Under the pieces are notes generated by a model, which saw nothing but the letters and a program-made list of their open reading frames with translations, did not search any database and was not told where the DNA came from. A stretch of DNA of 25,307 bases from an uncultured Collinsella sp. (GTDB taxonomy: Bacteria; Actinomycetota; Coriobacteriia; Coriobacteriales; Coriobacteriaceae): positions 1-25,307 of the forward strand of contig CABUQY010000022.1 in assembly GCA_902493915.1 (NCBI GenBank), written 5' to 3'. Made by a program: the position numbers and the translations under genes. Of the stretch, positions 1-6,664 are shown one piece after another (within the stretch, counting starts at the first letter, position 1; every line of letters begins with the position of its first letter).

Positions 1-91
1 GCCGCATTTGAGACAAGGTGACGTGAAACGAAAGGGCGCTGACCTTCTGGTCGCGCCCTTGAAGTTGAACGTCAGATTGTCCAAATGCGGC
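1..91 (-). terminator. Long nested hairpin downstream of lysS
   Basis: An almost complete inverted repeat. GCCGCATTTG (1-10) pairs with 82-91, GACAA (12-16) with 77-81, GACGT (20-24) with 69-73, and AAGGGCGC (32-39) plus GACC (41-44) with 49-60 around a TTCT loop. Read on the minus strand, the inner stem is followed by TTTCGTTT, so it could end the greA-lysS transcript. It touches the window edge, so the outer limit is unknown. Confidence 0.55.
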
Positions 92-108
92 CCGCGCAGC
101 GTCGAGCC

Positions 109-135
109 GTTACGCGGTTCGTAGAACCGCGTAAC
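109..135 (-). terminator. 12-bp stem-loop just after lysS stop
   Basis: GTTACGCGGTTC (109-120) and its perfect complement (124-135) enclose a 3-nt loop, three bases past the lysS stop codon. No T-tract follows, so simple intrinsic termination is uncertain. It may instead stabilise the mRNA 3' end. Nearly the same stem follows dtd at 4625-4652. Confidence 0.45.
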
Positions 136-138
136 TAG

Positions 139-2103
139 TTAGTACATCTTTGCGCCGGCGGGGATGGAGGCGTCGAGCTGGATCAGGTTGAGGCGCTCCT
201 CGCCCTCCTCCTCGTGGACAGCGCTGATCAGCATGCCGCAGCTGGGAATACCCATCATCTTGCGCGGAGGCAGGTTGGTGATGGCAAGCAAGGTCTTGCC
301 AACCAGGTCCTCGGGCTCGTAATAAGCGTGAATACCGGAGAGGATGGTGCGGTCGGTGCCGGTGCCGTCGTCGAGCGTAAAGTTCAGCAGCTTCTTGGAC
401 TTCTTGACGGCCTCGCATGCCTTGACCTTCACAGCGCGGAAGTCGCTCTTGGAGAAGGTATCAAAGTCGACGAACTCCTCAAACAGCGGCTCAACGGCGA
501 TCTTGGAGTAATCGAGCGTGGGCTTAAGCGACTTAACGAACGGGCTCGCGGCGTTGCCGGCCTCGGCAGCCTTGGCGGCAGCGGCACCGGACTGGAAACC
601 CTTCTCGGGCTTCATGTGCGGGAACAGCAGCACGTCGCGGATAGAAGCCTGGTTGGTGAGCAGCATGACCACGCGGTCGATGCCGATGCCGATGCCGCCC
701 GCAGGAGGCATACCGTACTCGAGGGCGCGCACGTAGTCCTCGTCGTACTCCATGGCCTCGTCGTCACCGCCGGCCTTCTCGGCCATCTGAGCGGCAAAGC
801 GCTCGGCCTGGTCGACCGGGTCGTTGAGCTCAGAGAACGCGTTGGCGTACTCGTGACCGGCAATAACCAGCTCAAAGCGGTGCGTCAGGCGCGGGTCGTC
901 CTCAAAGCGCTTGGCAAGCGGGCTGACCTCGATGGGGTAATCGCACACGAACGTGGGGTTGACGATGGTGTCCTCGCCCAGCTCATCGTAGATCTCGGCG
1001 ATAATCTTGCCGGCGGTCCACTCGGGCTTAATCTCCAGGCCCTTCTCGCGCGCGGCGGCAGCAAGCTCCTCGACCGGCGTGTCGATGGTGACCTGCTTGC
1101 CGAGCACGTCGGAGACGATGTCGGTCATGGGACGGCTGGCCCACTCACCAGAAAGGTCGATGGTCTGGCCCTGGTACTCGATGACCTCGGGGTTGCCGAT
1201 GGCCTTGTTAGCCGCCTTAATGACACCCTGGGCGAGCGCCTTCATGCCCTCGAGGTCGGAGAAGGCACGGTAGGCCTCCATCGTGGTGAACTCGGGGTTG
1301 TGGGTAAGGTCCATGCCCTCGTTACGGAAGATGCGGCCGATCTCGAACACGCGCTCAAAACCACCGACGATGCAGCGCTTGAGGTGCAGCTCGGTGGCAA
1401 TACGCAGGTAGCACTCCTGATCGAGCGCGTTGAAGTGGGTAATGAACGGCTTGGCCGTGGCACCACCCTGGATGGTCTGCAGGATGGGGGTCTCGACCTC
1501 CATGTAGCCGTCGGACTCCATAAAGCGACGGAAGGTGGAGAGAATCTGCGAACGCTTACGGAAGGTCTCACGAACGTCGTCGTTGGCGATCAGGTCGACA
1601 TAGCGCTGGCGATAGCGGGTCTCCTTGTCGGAAAGACCGTGGAACTTCTCGGGCAGCGGACGAACGGCCTTGGAAAGCAGGGTCGCGCTCTCAGGGGCAA
1701 CGGAAAGCTGGCCGCGCTTGGTGCGCACGACCACGCCGGTCACGCCCAGGATGTCGCCCAGGTCGAGGGCCTTGAGCGTATTCCAGGCAGCCTCGTCCAT
1801 GTCGTTGATGCGGCAGAACAGTTGAATCTCGGCAGTCGCATCGCGCACGACGATGAACATGATCTTGCCCTGACCGCGCTTGGCGACCACACGGCCGGCA
1901 ATCTTCACGACATCCTCGGTGTCCTCACCATCGGCAAGATCGGCGTACTTAGCCTCGATATCGGCGACGTAGTCCTCAAGCTCAGAGTGCTCAGGATAGG
2001 GGTTCTGGCCCGCCTCGAACAGGGCGGCGCGCTTGACCAGGCGGGTGGCGCGCTCGTCGTTGAGCGTCGATGCCTGATCGGCGGCGTTCTGGTTCTCTGC
2101 CAT
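139..2103 (-). CDS. lysS: Lysine--tRNA ligase (class II) fused to a Trbp111-type tRNA-binding domain
   Basis: Charges tRNA-Lys with lysine in the cytoplasm. The protein is 654 aa, against about 490-510 for an ordinary bacterial LysRS. Residues about 65-145 form the OB-fold anticodon-binding domain. The class II core has motif 1 near 203-220 (ETPILQTIQGGATAKPF), motif 2 near 257-278 (RIFRNEGMD, then HNPEFTTMEAY) and motif 3 near 468-482 (GGIGIGIDRVV), and ends near 498. After a linker rich in Ala and Gly (about 505-520), residues 546-654 match the EMAPII/Trbp111 fold usually found at the C-terminus of MetRS: DFRAVKVKACEAV, KLLNFTLDDG, RTILSGI, LVGKTLLAITNLPPRKMMGI, SCGMLISA. The ATG is preceded by GAGGAG with 8-nt spacing. 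It lies 79 bp after greA, with a hairpin between them. The catalytic assignment is secure; the role of the extra domain is inferred. Confidence 0.97.
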   Translation of the reverse strand: MAENQNAADQASTLNDERATRLVKRAALFEAGQNPYPEHSELEDYVADIEAKYADLADGEDTEDVVKIAGRVVAKRGQGKIMFIVVRDATAEIQLFCRINDMDEAAWNTLKALDLGDILGVTGVVVRTKRGQLSVAPESATLLSKAVRPLPEKFHGLSDKETRYRQRYVDLIANDDVRETFRKRSQILSTFRRFMESDGYMEVETPILQTIQGGATAKPFITHFNALDQECYLRIATELHLKRCIVGGFERVFEIGRIFRNEGMDLTHNPEFTTMEAYRAFSDLEGMKALAQGVIKAANKAIGNPEVIEYQGQTIDLSGEWASRPMTDIVSDVLGKQVTIDTPVEELAAAAREKGLEIKPEWTAGKIIAEIYDELGEDTIVNPTFVCDYPIEVSPLAKRFEDDPRLTHRFELVIAGHEYANAFSELNDPVDQAERFAAQMAEKAGGDDEAMEYDEDYVRALEYGMPPAGGIGIGIDRVVMLLTNQASIRDVLLFPHMKPEKGFQSGAAAAKAAEAGNAASPFVKSLKPTLDYSKIAVEPLFEEFVDFDTFSKSDFRAVKVKACEAVKKSKKLLNFTLDDGTGTDRTILSGIHAYYEPEDLVGKTLLAITNLPPRKMMGIPSCGMLISAVHEEEGEERLNLIQLDASIPAGAKMY

Positions 2104-2120
2104 AAGTTAGCTCCTCAAAC

Positions 2121-2154
2121 TAAAACGCTCCCCAGGATTCGGTCCCAGGGAGCG
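2121..2154 (-). terminator. Terminator or attenuator between greA and lysS
   Basis: CGCTCCC (2126-2132) pairs with GGGAGCG (2148-2154). On the minus strand the stem is followed by GTTTTAGTTT. The lysS ribosome-binding site starts only a few bases later, which leaves no room for a separate promoter after the hairpin. lysS is therefore either read through from greA, making this an attenuator, or served by a promoter inside greA. Confidence 0.65.
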
Positions 2155-2182
2155 AAAACATACCTTTACGCGGGACCGTGGT

Positions 2183-2653
2183 CTAGCGTGCGATCTTGGC
2201 GATGGTGTAGACGCGAGTCTTGCCGGAAGGCGTAACGACCTCGACGGAATCGCCCTCGCCGTGACCAATGATGGCGTGACCGACCGGAGACTCGTTGGAA
2301 ATCTTGTGCTCGAGCGAGTTGGTCTCGGTGGTACCGACGAGCGTGACTTCCATGACCTCGCCGTTGGGATCAATCAGCGAAACGGTGGAACCGATGGAGA
2401 CGGTCAGGTCGCCCGTGGTGGCAGCAACCTGAGCGTTGGCGAGAATGGCCTGGATCTCGGCGATACGAGCAGCATTCTGGGCCTGCTTGTCCTTGGCGGC
2501 ATCGTACTCGGAGTTCTCCGAAAGGTCGCCGAACGCGCGGGCTTCCTTGATGTCCTCGACGATCTCCTTGGCGTAATCGCCCTCACGCCAGGCGAGCTCC
2601 TCGACGAGCTTCTGGCGGCCCTCAGCGGTCAGTACGATCTGGCTTGCGTCCAT
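2183..2653 (-). CDS. greA: Transcription elongation factor GreA
   Basis: Binds in the RNA polymerase secondary channel and stimulates cleavage of backtracked RNA. The protein is 156 aa, close to the usual 158. Residues 1-75 form the antiparallel coiled coil. The tip signature ARAFGDLSENSEYDAAK lies at 38-54, with D43 and E46 matching the acidic pair of E. coli GreA (D41/E44). Residues about 80-156 are the C-terminal FKBP-like domain, ending in TPSGKTRVYTIAKI. The start MDASQ was chosen because GGGGAG lies about 8 nt upstream; an in-frame ATG ten codons earlier has no better site. A TTGACA hexamer lies near 2690 on the minus strand, but I found no convincing -10 partner. Downstream is a hairpin and then lysS. 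Confidence 0.97.
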   Translation of the reverse strand: MDASQIVLTAEGRQKLVEELAWREGDYAKEIVEDIKEARAFGDLSENSEYDAAKDKQAQNAARIAEIQAILANAQVAATTGDLTVSIGSTVSLIDPNGEVMEVTLVGTTETNSLEHKISNESPVGHAIIGHGEGDSVEVVTPSGKTRVYTIAKIAR

Positions 2654-2701
2654 ACGGATATCTCCCCAACTCTGATCAAACAATCAACTGTCAACAAAAC
2701 G

Positions 2702-2734
2702 AAAAAGACCGGCTAGCCTGCGGGCAAGCCGGTC
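2702..2734 (-). terminator. Intrinsic terminator of tatA
   Basis: GACCGGCT (2707-2714) pairs with AGCCGGTC (2727-2734). The minus strand then reads TTTTTCGTTTTG, a good U-tract. It lies 26 bp past the tatA stop codon. Confidence 0.85.
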
Positions 2735-2759
2735 AGGTGCTCACCCCAAAGGGATGGGA

Positions 2760-3035
2760 CTACTCTGCGTCCGCGTCGCTGTCCTCTGCCTGCTTCTTCT
2801 TGGCAGCAGCGAGCTTGGCCTCGAGCTCAGCGATCTCCTTGTCCTCCTCGGACTGCTCGACCACGACCTCCTCGGCCTGCTTGGTCTCGGCCTTATCGTC
2901 GCCCTCCATACCCTCACGGATATTCTTGACGGTAGAGCCGAGGGACTTGCCGAGCTTCGGCAGGTTCTTGGGCCCGAAGATAATCAGGACAACGACGAGA
3001 ATAATGATGAGCTCAGGAGCCCTCAGTCCAAACAT
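2760..3035 (-). CDS. tatA: Sec-independent translocase pore subunit TatA/TatE family
   Basis: Membrane subunit of the twin-arginine pathway, which exports folded proteins across the cytoplasmic membrane. The protein is 91 aa. It has a short N-terminal transmembrane helix (residues about 8-20, PELIIILVVVLIIF), the family FG hinge (20-21), an amphipathic helix (about 24-42, LPKLGKSLGSTVKNIREGM) and an acidic, Lys/Glu-rich C-terminal tail (44-91) likely to be helical and cytoplasmic. The start MFGLRAPEL is chosen because GGAGG lies 6-7 nt upstream. A 61-codon upstream extension is open but would read through the tRNA-Pro gene and is rejected. No tatC lies in the window. It ends at a strong terminator. 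Confidence 0.93.
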   Translation of the reverse strand: MFGLRAPELIIILVVVLIIFGPKNLPKLGKSLGSTVKNIREGMEGDDKAETKQAEEVVVEQSEEDKEIAELEAKLAAAKKKQAEDSDADAE

Positions 3036-3108
3036 GTAGACCTCCACAATACAGCGAGACAAGCTCGAATGAGTATACCGCGGGTATCGCGGTATCACAA
3101 CACTAGCT

Positions 3109-3137
3109 AAAAAAAGGGACCGCAAGAAGCGGTCCCT
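3109..3137 (-). terminator. Intrinsic terminator after tRNA-Pro
   Basis: AGGGACCGC (3115-3123) pairs with GCGGTCCCT (3129-3137). On the minus strand seven T residues follow directly. It lies 10 bp beyond the tRNA CCA end. Confidence 0.9.
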
Positions 3138-3147
3138 CCTCATGCTC

Positions 3148-3224
3148 TGGTCGGGTTGACTGGATTTGAACCAGCGACCCCTGCGTCCCGAACGCAGTGC
3201 TCTACCAAACTGAGCCACAACCCG
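3148..3224 (-). tRNA. tRNA-Pro (anticodon CGG)
   Basis: A 77-nt tRNA including an encoded CCA. The acceptor CGGGTTG pairs with CAACCCG, the discriminator is A, the anticodon stem CTGCG/CGCAG holds the loop TTCGGGA (anticodon CGG, reads CCG), and the T-loop is TTCAAAT. It is followed by its own terminator. A TATAGT -10-like box lies 8 bp upstream (3233-3238). Confidence 0.96.
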
Positions 3225-3232
3225 TTAGCTCG

Positions 3233-3238
3233 ACTATA
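3233..3238 (-). promoter_or_regulatory. Possible -10 box of tRNA-Pro
   Basis: TATAGT on the minus strand, 8 nt before the tRNA 5' end, which suits a start just ahead of the tRNA. No clear -35 hexamer is visible, so support is modest. Read-through from ispE is the alternative. Confidence 0.35.
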
Positions 3239-3273
3239 GTAACAAAGATTTTCGCCGCGTGCTAGAGAAATTT

Positions 3274-4170
3274 TTATTTCTTTGGCGCGTCGATTTGAAC
3301 CGTGTTGGGAATAAGCTCAGTCGCGCAGGCCCACCAGCCATTTTGCTGGGCAGCATCGGCAAGCCTTTCGGCCGTGGCAGCGGTGTCGCAAATGGCAAAC
3401 GAGCAGGCACCCGATCCGCACACATCTACAGCAACGGTTCCGTCCTGTTTACGCAGCCAGTCGAGGACCGTTTGAATCTGCGACTCCATCTGTGCGGAAA
3501 TGACACCAAGGTTGTTATGGATGAGTGCATATGCCGTCTCGGCATCACCAGCACGCAAGGCAGAAGCTATCGCGCCGGGCTTGTCCGCAGGCACCGGGGC
3601 CTCGTCAAAACGTCGATAGGCTTCAATTGTCGAAACGCTTGCCTCGCGCGGCTTGACCAGCACGACGGGCGTCGCAGGCAGCGCGGGGTACTCAGTTGCC
3701 AGCACGTCTCCCCCACCTACGTAGAACGCAGGACTCACGTGCAAAAAGAACGGGACGTCAGCACCAATGCCCCGCGCAATATCGTCGAGCGCTGGGTCGG
3801 TGCGATCAATGCCCCAGAGCTCTGCCAAGGCGACAATGACCGCGGCCGCATCCGTCGAGGGGCCGCCCAAGCCGGCGCACAATGGAATGCGCTTCTCAAT
3901 CGTCACGCAGACGTTTGCCTCGCGACCATAATGCTCGGCCATAGCAACCGCAGCCCGATACGCCGTATTCTTTTGCATGGGAAAATCTGATGCCGGAACC
4001 GTCTGGACGGTCAGCGCCTGCGACGGCGCGACCGTCACGGTATCGGAAAGACCGACGGCCGCCATCAGGGAATCGACCCTGTGGTAGCCGCGGTCATCGC
4101 GCTCGGTATGAACCCCCAGGTAGAGGTTAATCTTTGCCGGCGCGGAAAGAGTCAGGGACCGATCGGTCAC
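3274..4170 (-). CDS. ispE: 4-diphosphocytidyl-2-C-methyl-D-erythritol kinase
   Basis: GHMP-family kinase that phosphorylates CDP-methylerythritol with ATP in the MEP pathway to isopentenyl diphosphate. The protein is 298 aa, slightly longer than typical. The N-terminal motif SAPAKINLYLGV contains K13. The glycine-rich ATP loop lies at about 98-109 (CAGLGGPSTDAA), and GADVPFF at 136-142 carries the likely catalytic D138. The ATP loop reads GGPSTDAA where the family usually has GGGSSDAA. The start is GTG, 2 bp after the veg stop, so the two genes are translationally close. The veg-ispE pairing is also known in Bacillus. The pathway assignment is firm. Confidence 0.95.
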   Translation of the reverse strand: MTDRSLTLSAPAKINLYLGVHTERDDRGYHRVDSLMAAVGLSDTVTVAPSQALTVQTVPASDFPMQKNTAYRAAVAMAEHYGREANVCVTIEKRIPLCAGLGGPSTDAAAVIVALAELWGIDRTDPALDDIARGIGADVPFFLHVSPAFYVGGGDVLATEYPALPATPVVLVKPREASVSTIEAYRRFDEAPVPADKPGAIASALRAGDAETAYALIHNNLGVISAQMESQIQTVLDWLRKQDGTVAVDVCGSGACSFAICDTAATAERLADAAQQNGWWACATELIPNTVQIDAPKK

Positions 4171-4172
4171 CG

Positions 4173-4469
4173 TTAATGCTCCTCGAGCTGATTGCCGAGC
4201 GGGGTAAAGATATGCTCGCCGCTCTCGGGGTCGAACAGCTCGACCTGGCCGGTGAGGACATCGATGTACTGGTAGGACTGACGCGACTTGCGGCCGCGAC
4301 GCTCGTCAACCTCGACAATGAAGACGGCCGGGTGGACGCTCTTGATGGTGCCCATGCGCTCGACGACGCGGGTGCGGCCCATGTTGGCCTTCACCTTGAC
4401 GCGATCGCCCACCATATCGGTCAGCTTCTCGTGGATGTCGTCGACGTGATTGACTTCCATCTCTTCCAT
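4173..4469 (-). CDS. veg: Veg family protein
   Basis: A small 98-aa protein matching the Veg family of Gram-positive bacteria (formerly DUF1021). In Bacillus subtilis Veg has been linked to biofilm gene expression; its biochemical role is unclear. Visible family features are KVKANMGRTRVVERMGTI at about 23-40 (compare LKANGGRRKTIERSG in B. subtilis) and QSYQYIDVLTGQVELF at about 64-79 (compare VSYSYADILTETVEL). The start MEEMEVN is chosen because CTGGAGG lies 8 nt upstream; eight further upstream codons are open but have no ribosome-binding site. It heads a two-gene unit with ispE behind a well-formed promoter. Confidence 0.9.
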   Translation of the reverse strand: MEEMEVNHVDDIHEKLTDMVGDRVKVKANMGRTRVVERMGTIKSVHPAVFIVEVDERRGRKSRQSYQYIDVLTGQVELFDPESGEHIFTPLGNQLEEH

Positions 4470-4500
4470 GAACAGGGCCTCCAGAAGGTGCAATTCAAAA

Positions 4501-4516
4501 AGGGGACAATACCCCT
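4501..4516 (-). other. Small hairpin in veg leader
   Basis: AGGGG (4501-4505) and CCCCT (4512-4516) form a short stem in the 5' leader between the veg promoter and its ribosome-binding site. Function unknown. Confidence 0.3.
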
Positions 4517-4536
4517 AAGATAGACAAAACTCTAAT

Positions 4537-4566
4537 ACTATAGCACCCTGTTGTGGCCATACGCAA
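4537..4566 (-). promoter_or_regulatory. Sigma-70-type promoter of veg-ispE
   Basis: On the minus strand TTGCGT (4561-4566), an 18-bp spacer and TATAGT (4537-4542). The predicted transcript starts near 4530 and leaves a leader of about 60 nt before the veg ATG. Confidence 0.7.
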
Positions 4567-4624
4567 GTAGCTAAAAAAGCCCGGTCTCGAATACGTACCA
4601 GACGACAACCTCGCATGACCAGTT

Positions 4625-4652
4625 GTTACGCGGTTTGGTAAAACCGCGTAAC
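4625..4652 (-). terminator. 12-bp stem-loop just after dtd stop
   Basis: GTTACGCGGTTT (4625-4636) and its perfect complement (4641-4652) enclose a 4-nt loop immediately after the dtd TAG. No T-tract follows directly; a T-run (TTTTTT, minus strand) occurs about 50 nt later near 4573-4578. The stem shares GTTACGCGGTT with the one after lysS. Confidence 0.5.
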
Positions 4653-5099
4653 CTAAAGGTTGTCGGTGTCCAAGACGATGGTGAATGGGCCGTCGTTGAC
4701 CAGGTCGACCTTCATGTCGGCGCCAAAGATACCGTGCGCCACATGCTCAACGTCCTCGTGCACAAGCGTCAGGAAGTACTCGTAGAGCTCGTTGGCAACA
4801 TCGGGTGCGCCGGCATCCGTAAACGATGGGCGGCGACCGTGGCGGCAGTCGGCGAACAGCGTGAACTGCGACACCACGAGCACCTCGCCGTCGACATCGG
4901 CAAGTGCCAGGTTGGTCTTGCCGTTCTCGTCCTCGTTGATACGCAGCCCGCGGAGCTTGCCCCACAGCTTGTCGGCCTCGGCACGCGTATCGCCATGGCC
5001 CACACCCAGCAGCACCAGGTAGCCGCGTCCAATGCGGCCCACGCACTCGCCGTCGACCGTCACGCCGGCGTTGAGCACGCGCTGCACCACCGCACGCAC
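4653..5099 (-). CDS. dtd: D-aminoacyl-tRNA deacylase
   Basis: Hydrolyses D-amino acids mischarged on tRNA, and also glycine on tRNA-Ala, protecting translation. The protein is 148 aa, typical for DTD. Both hallmark motifs are present: SQFTLFAD at 77-84 followed by GRRPSF (88-93), and NDGPFT at 135-140, the family's NxGPxT. The start is GTG, 3 nt after the rdgB stop, and its Shine-Dalgarno (GAGGAG) lies inside the end of rdgB, which indicates translational coupling. It is the last gene of the rdgB-dtd unit. Confidence 0.96.
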   Translation of the reverse strand: MRAVVQRVLNAGVTVDGECVGRIGRGYLVLLGVGHGDTRAEADKLWGKLRGLRINEDENGKTNLALADVDGEVLVVSQFTLFADCRHGRRPSFTDAGAPDVANELYEYFLTLVHEDVEHVAHGIFGADMKVDLVNDGPFTIVLDTDNL

Positions 5100-5102
5100 G
5101 GT

Positions 5103-5744
5103 CTACTCCTCGCCCGTCAGCTTGGCGGACAGATGCTCGAGCGCGTGGAAACGATGGCTGATGGCGTTCTTCTCGTCCGCCGTCAGCTCGGCCATGGTCT
5201 TGCCCGGCGTGTCGACCGGCAGGAACAGCGGGTCGTAGCCAAAGCCGTGATCGCCGCGGCCCTCGTGCGCGATAACGCCCTCGCAGGCGCCCTCACCATA
5301 GGTGACCAGACCATCCGTGTCGATGAGCGCGACGACACTCATAAAACGCGCGGTGCGATCCTCGTCTGCCACGCCTTCCAAGTTAACGAGCAGCTTGGCG
5401 TTGTTGGCGGCATCGTCGCCGTGAATGCCCGCGTAGCGCGCGCTATACACACCGGGCTCACCGTCCAGCGCGTCGACGACCAAGCCCGAATCATCGGCAA
5501 TGGCCATAAGGCCCGTCTCCTCGACCGCAGCCTGTGCCTTGATGATGGCGTTCTCCAAAAACGTCGTGCCGTTTTCCTCGGGGTCCTCAAAATCGCCCAG
5601 CTGGCCGAGCGCCACAAAGCGCACCTCGGGCATGACCTTGCCCAAAATGGCCTCGATCTCGGTGAGCTTATGGGCGTTGCCCGTTGCCACGACGATGGTC
5701 GCCGCCGGGTCGAGGGTGTCGATGTCAATCTTCTCAAGTGCCAT
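5103..5744 (-). CDS. rdgB: XTP/dITP diphosphatase (RdgB/HAM1 family)
   Basis: Removes non-canonical purine nucleotides (dITP, XTP) from the nucleotide pool by hydrolysing them to the monophosphate and pyrophosphate. The protein is 213 aa with a somewhat long N-terminus (residues 1-16). Family motifs are VVATGNAHKLTEI (18-30), NGTTFLENA (58-66), ADDSGLVVDALDGEPGVYSA (83-102), GFGYDPLF (167-174) and KNAISHR (192-198). The start has AGGAGG 6 nt upstream. It follows rph after a terminator, so it probably has its own promoter, although I could not pick one confidently in 5745-5856. Confidence 0.96.
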   Translation of the reverse strand: MALEKIDIDTLDPAATIVVATGNAHKLTEIEAILGKVMPEVRFVALGQLGDFEDPEENGTTFLENAIIKAQAAVEETGLMAIADDSGLVVDALDGEPGVYSARYAGIHGDDAANNAKLLVNLEGVADEDRTARFMSVVALIDTDGLVTYGEGACEGVIAHEGRGDHGFGYDPLFLPVDTPGKTMAELTADEKNAISHRFHALEHLSAKLTGEE

Positions 5745-5857
5745 GACTGGCCTCCTTGTCTCTATAGCAAGCCGCGTGAGGGGCGTTTGGGCACTTGACC
5801 TCTCCCCTCTCAGGCGATCGGACCTTTCAACGCAGCATTTCAGCAGATAAAACCTAC

Positions 5858-5886
5858 CAAAATAAACCTGTCCCTTTTGGCAGGTT
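5858..5886 (-). terminator. Intrinsic terminator of rph
   Basis: AACCTG (5865-5870) pairs with CAGGTT (5881-5886), overlapping the rph stop codon. The minus strand then reads TTTATTTT. The stem is short but the U-tract is good. Confidence 0.65.
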
Positions 5887-6610
5887 AGGCGATGGCTTGG
5901 CGCTGAAGCTCGATGAGCTCGGCGATACCCTTGTCGCCCAGGTCGAGCAGGGCGTTGAGGCGTTTGCGGTCAAAGGGCGCCTGCTCGCCGGTGCCCTGGA
6001 GCTCGATCATCTCGCCGGTGTCGGTGGCGACGAGGTTCATGTCGACCTCGGCATGGCTGTCCTCGGAATAATCGAGGTCAAGCAGCGTATTGCCGTCGAC
6101 AACGCCCATGGAGATGGCAGCCACCTGGCCGATAAGCGGGATGCGCTCGATCTTGCCCGCCTCGACCCACATGGCGAGGGCGTCGCGCAGCGCCACCCAG
6201 GCGCCGGTGATGCTCGCTGTACGCGTGCCGCCATCGGCCTGAATCACATCGCAGTCAACGGTGACGGTGTACTCGCCGAGCGCCTTCATGTTGACGACGG
6301 TACGCAGACTGCGGCCAATGAGGCGCTCAATCTCCATGGAGCGACCCTTGCGGTTGGCGTGCTCGCGCTTGCAGCGCTTGCCGGTCGACGCCGGCAGCAT
6401 GGCGTATTCCGCGGTCACCCAGCCGGCCTTAGCCCCCTTGCGCCAGCCCGGCACGCCCTCCTCGATAGTGGCGGCGCACAGCACGCGCGTGTCACCGAAC
6501 TCGGCCAAACACGAGCCGTGGGCGTGCTTCATGACGCCACGGGTGAGCTTAACGGGGCGCAACTCGTTGGCGACGCGACCGTTGGCGCGGTTGACCTGCA
6601 TGTACTCCAT
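5885..6610 (-). CDS. rph: Ribonuclease PH
   Basis: Phosphate-dependent 3'-5' exoribonuclease that trims tRNA 3' ends. The protein is 241 aa, the normal length. Motifs: NGRVANELRPVKLTRG (9-24), GWVTAEYAMLPAST (63-76), KGRSMEIERLIGRSLR, CDVIQADGGTRTASITGAW (119-137) and LDLDYSEDSHAEVDMN, with the acidic residues expected of the PNPase-like RNase PH fold. The start has AAAGGA upstream. It sits 54 bp after murI; the murI-rph-rdgB order is common in actinobacteria. It ends in a terminator overlapping its stop codon. Confidence 0.97.
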   Translation of the reverse strand: MEYMQVNRANGRVANELRPVKLTRGVMKHAHGSCLAEFGDTRVLCAATIEEGVPGWRKGAKAGWVTAEYAMLPASTGKRCKREHANRKGRSMEIERLIGRSLRTVVNMKALGEYTVTVDCDVIQADGGTRTASITGAWVALRDALAMWVEAGKIERIPLIGQVAAISMGVVDGNTLLDLDYSEDSHAEVDMNLVATDTGEMIELQGTGEQAPFDRKRLNALLDLGDKGIAELIELQRQAIA

Positions 6611-6664
6611 AGAAATTTCCTTTCGGCAAAAGATGTGGCGAAGGCTTTGGCGGCTGCCTTACAT

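Noticed and set aside
214..2235. 673-codon open frame on the plus strand opposite lysS and greA
   Set aside because: Antisense shadow caused by strong third-position GC bias. It is rich in Leu, Val, Asp and His repeats with no family motif and covers two certain genes.
3036..3218. N-terminal extension of TatA by 61 codons
   Set aside because: It would start inside the tRNA-Pro gene and cross its terminator. The internal ATG has a good ribosome-binding site and gives a normal TatA.
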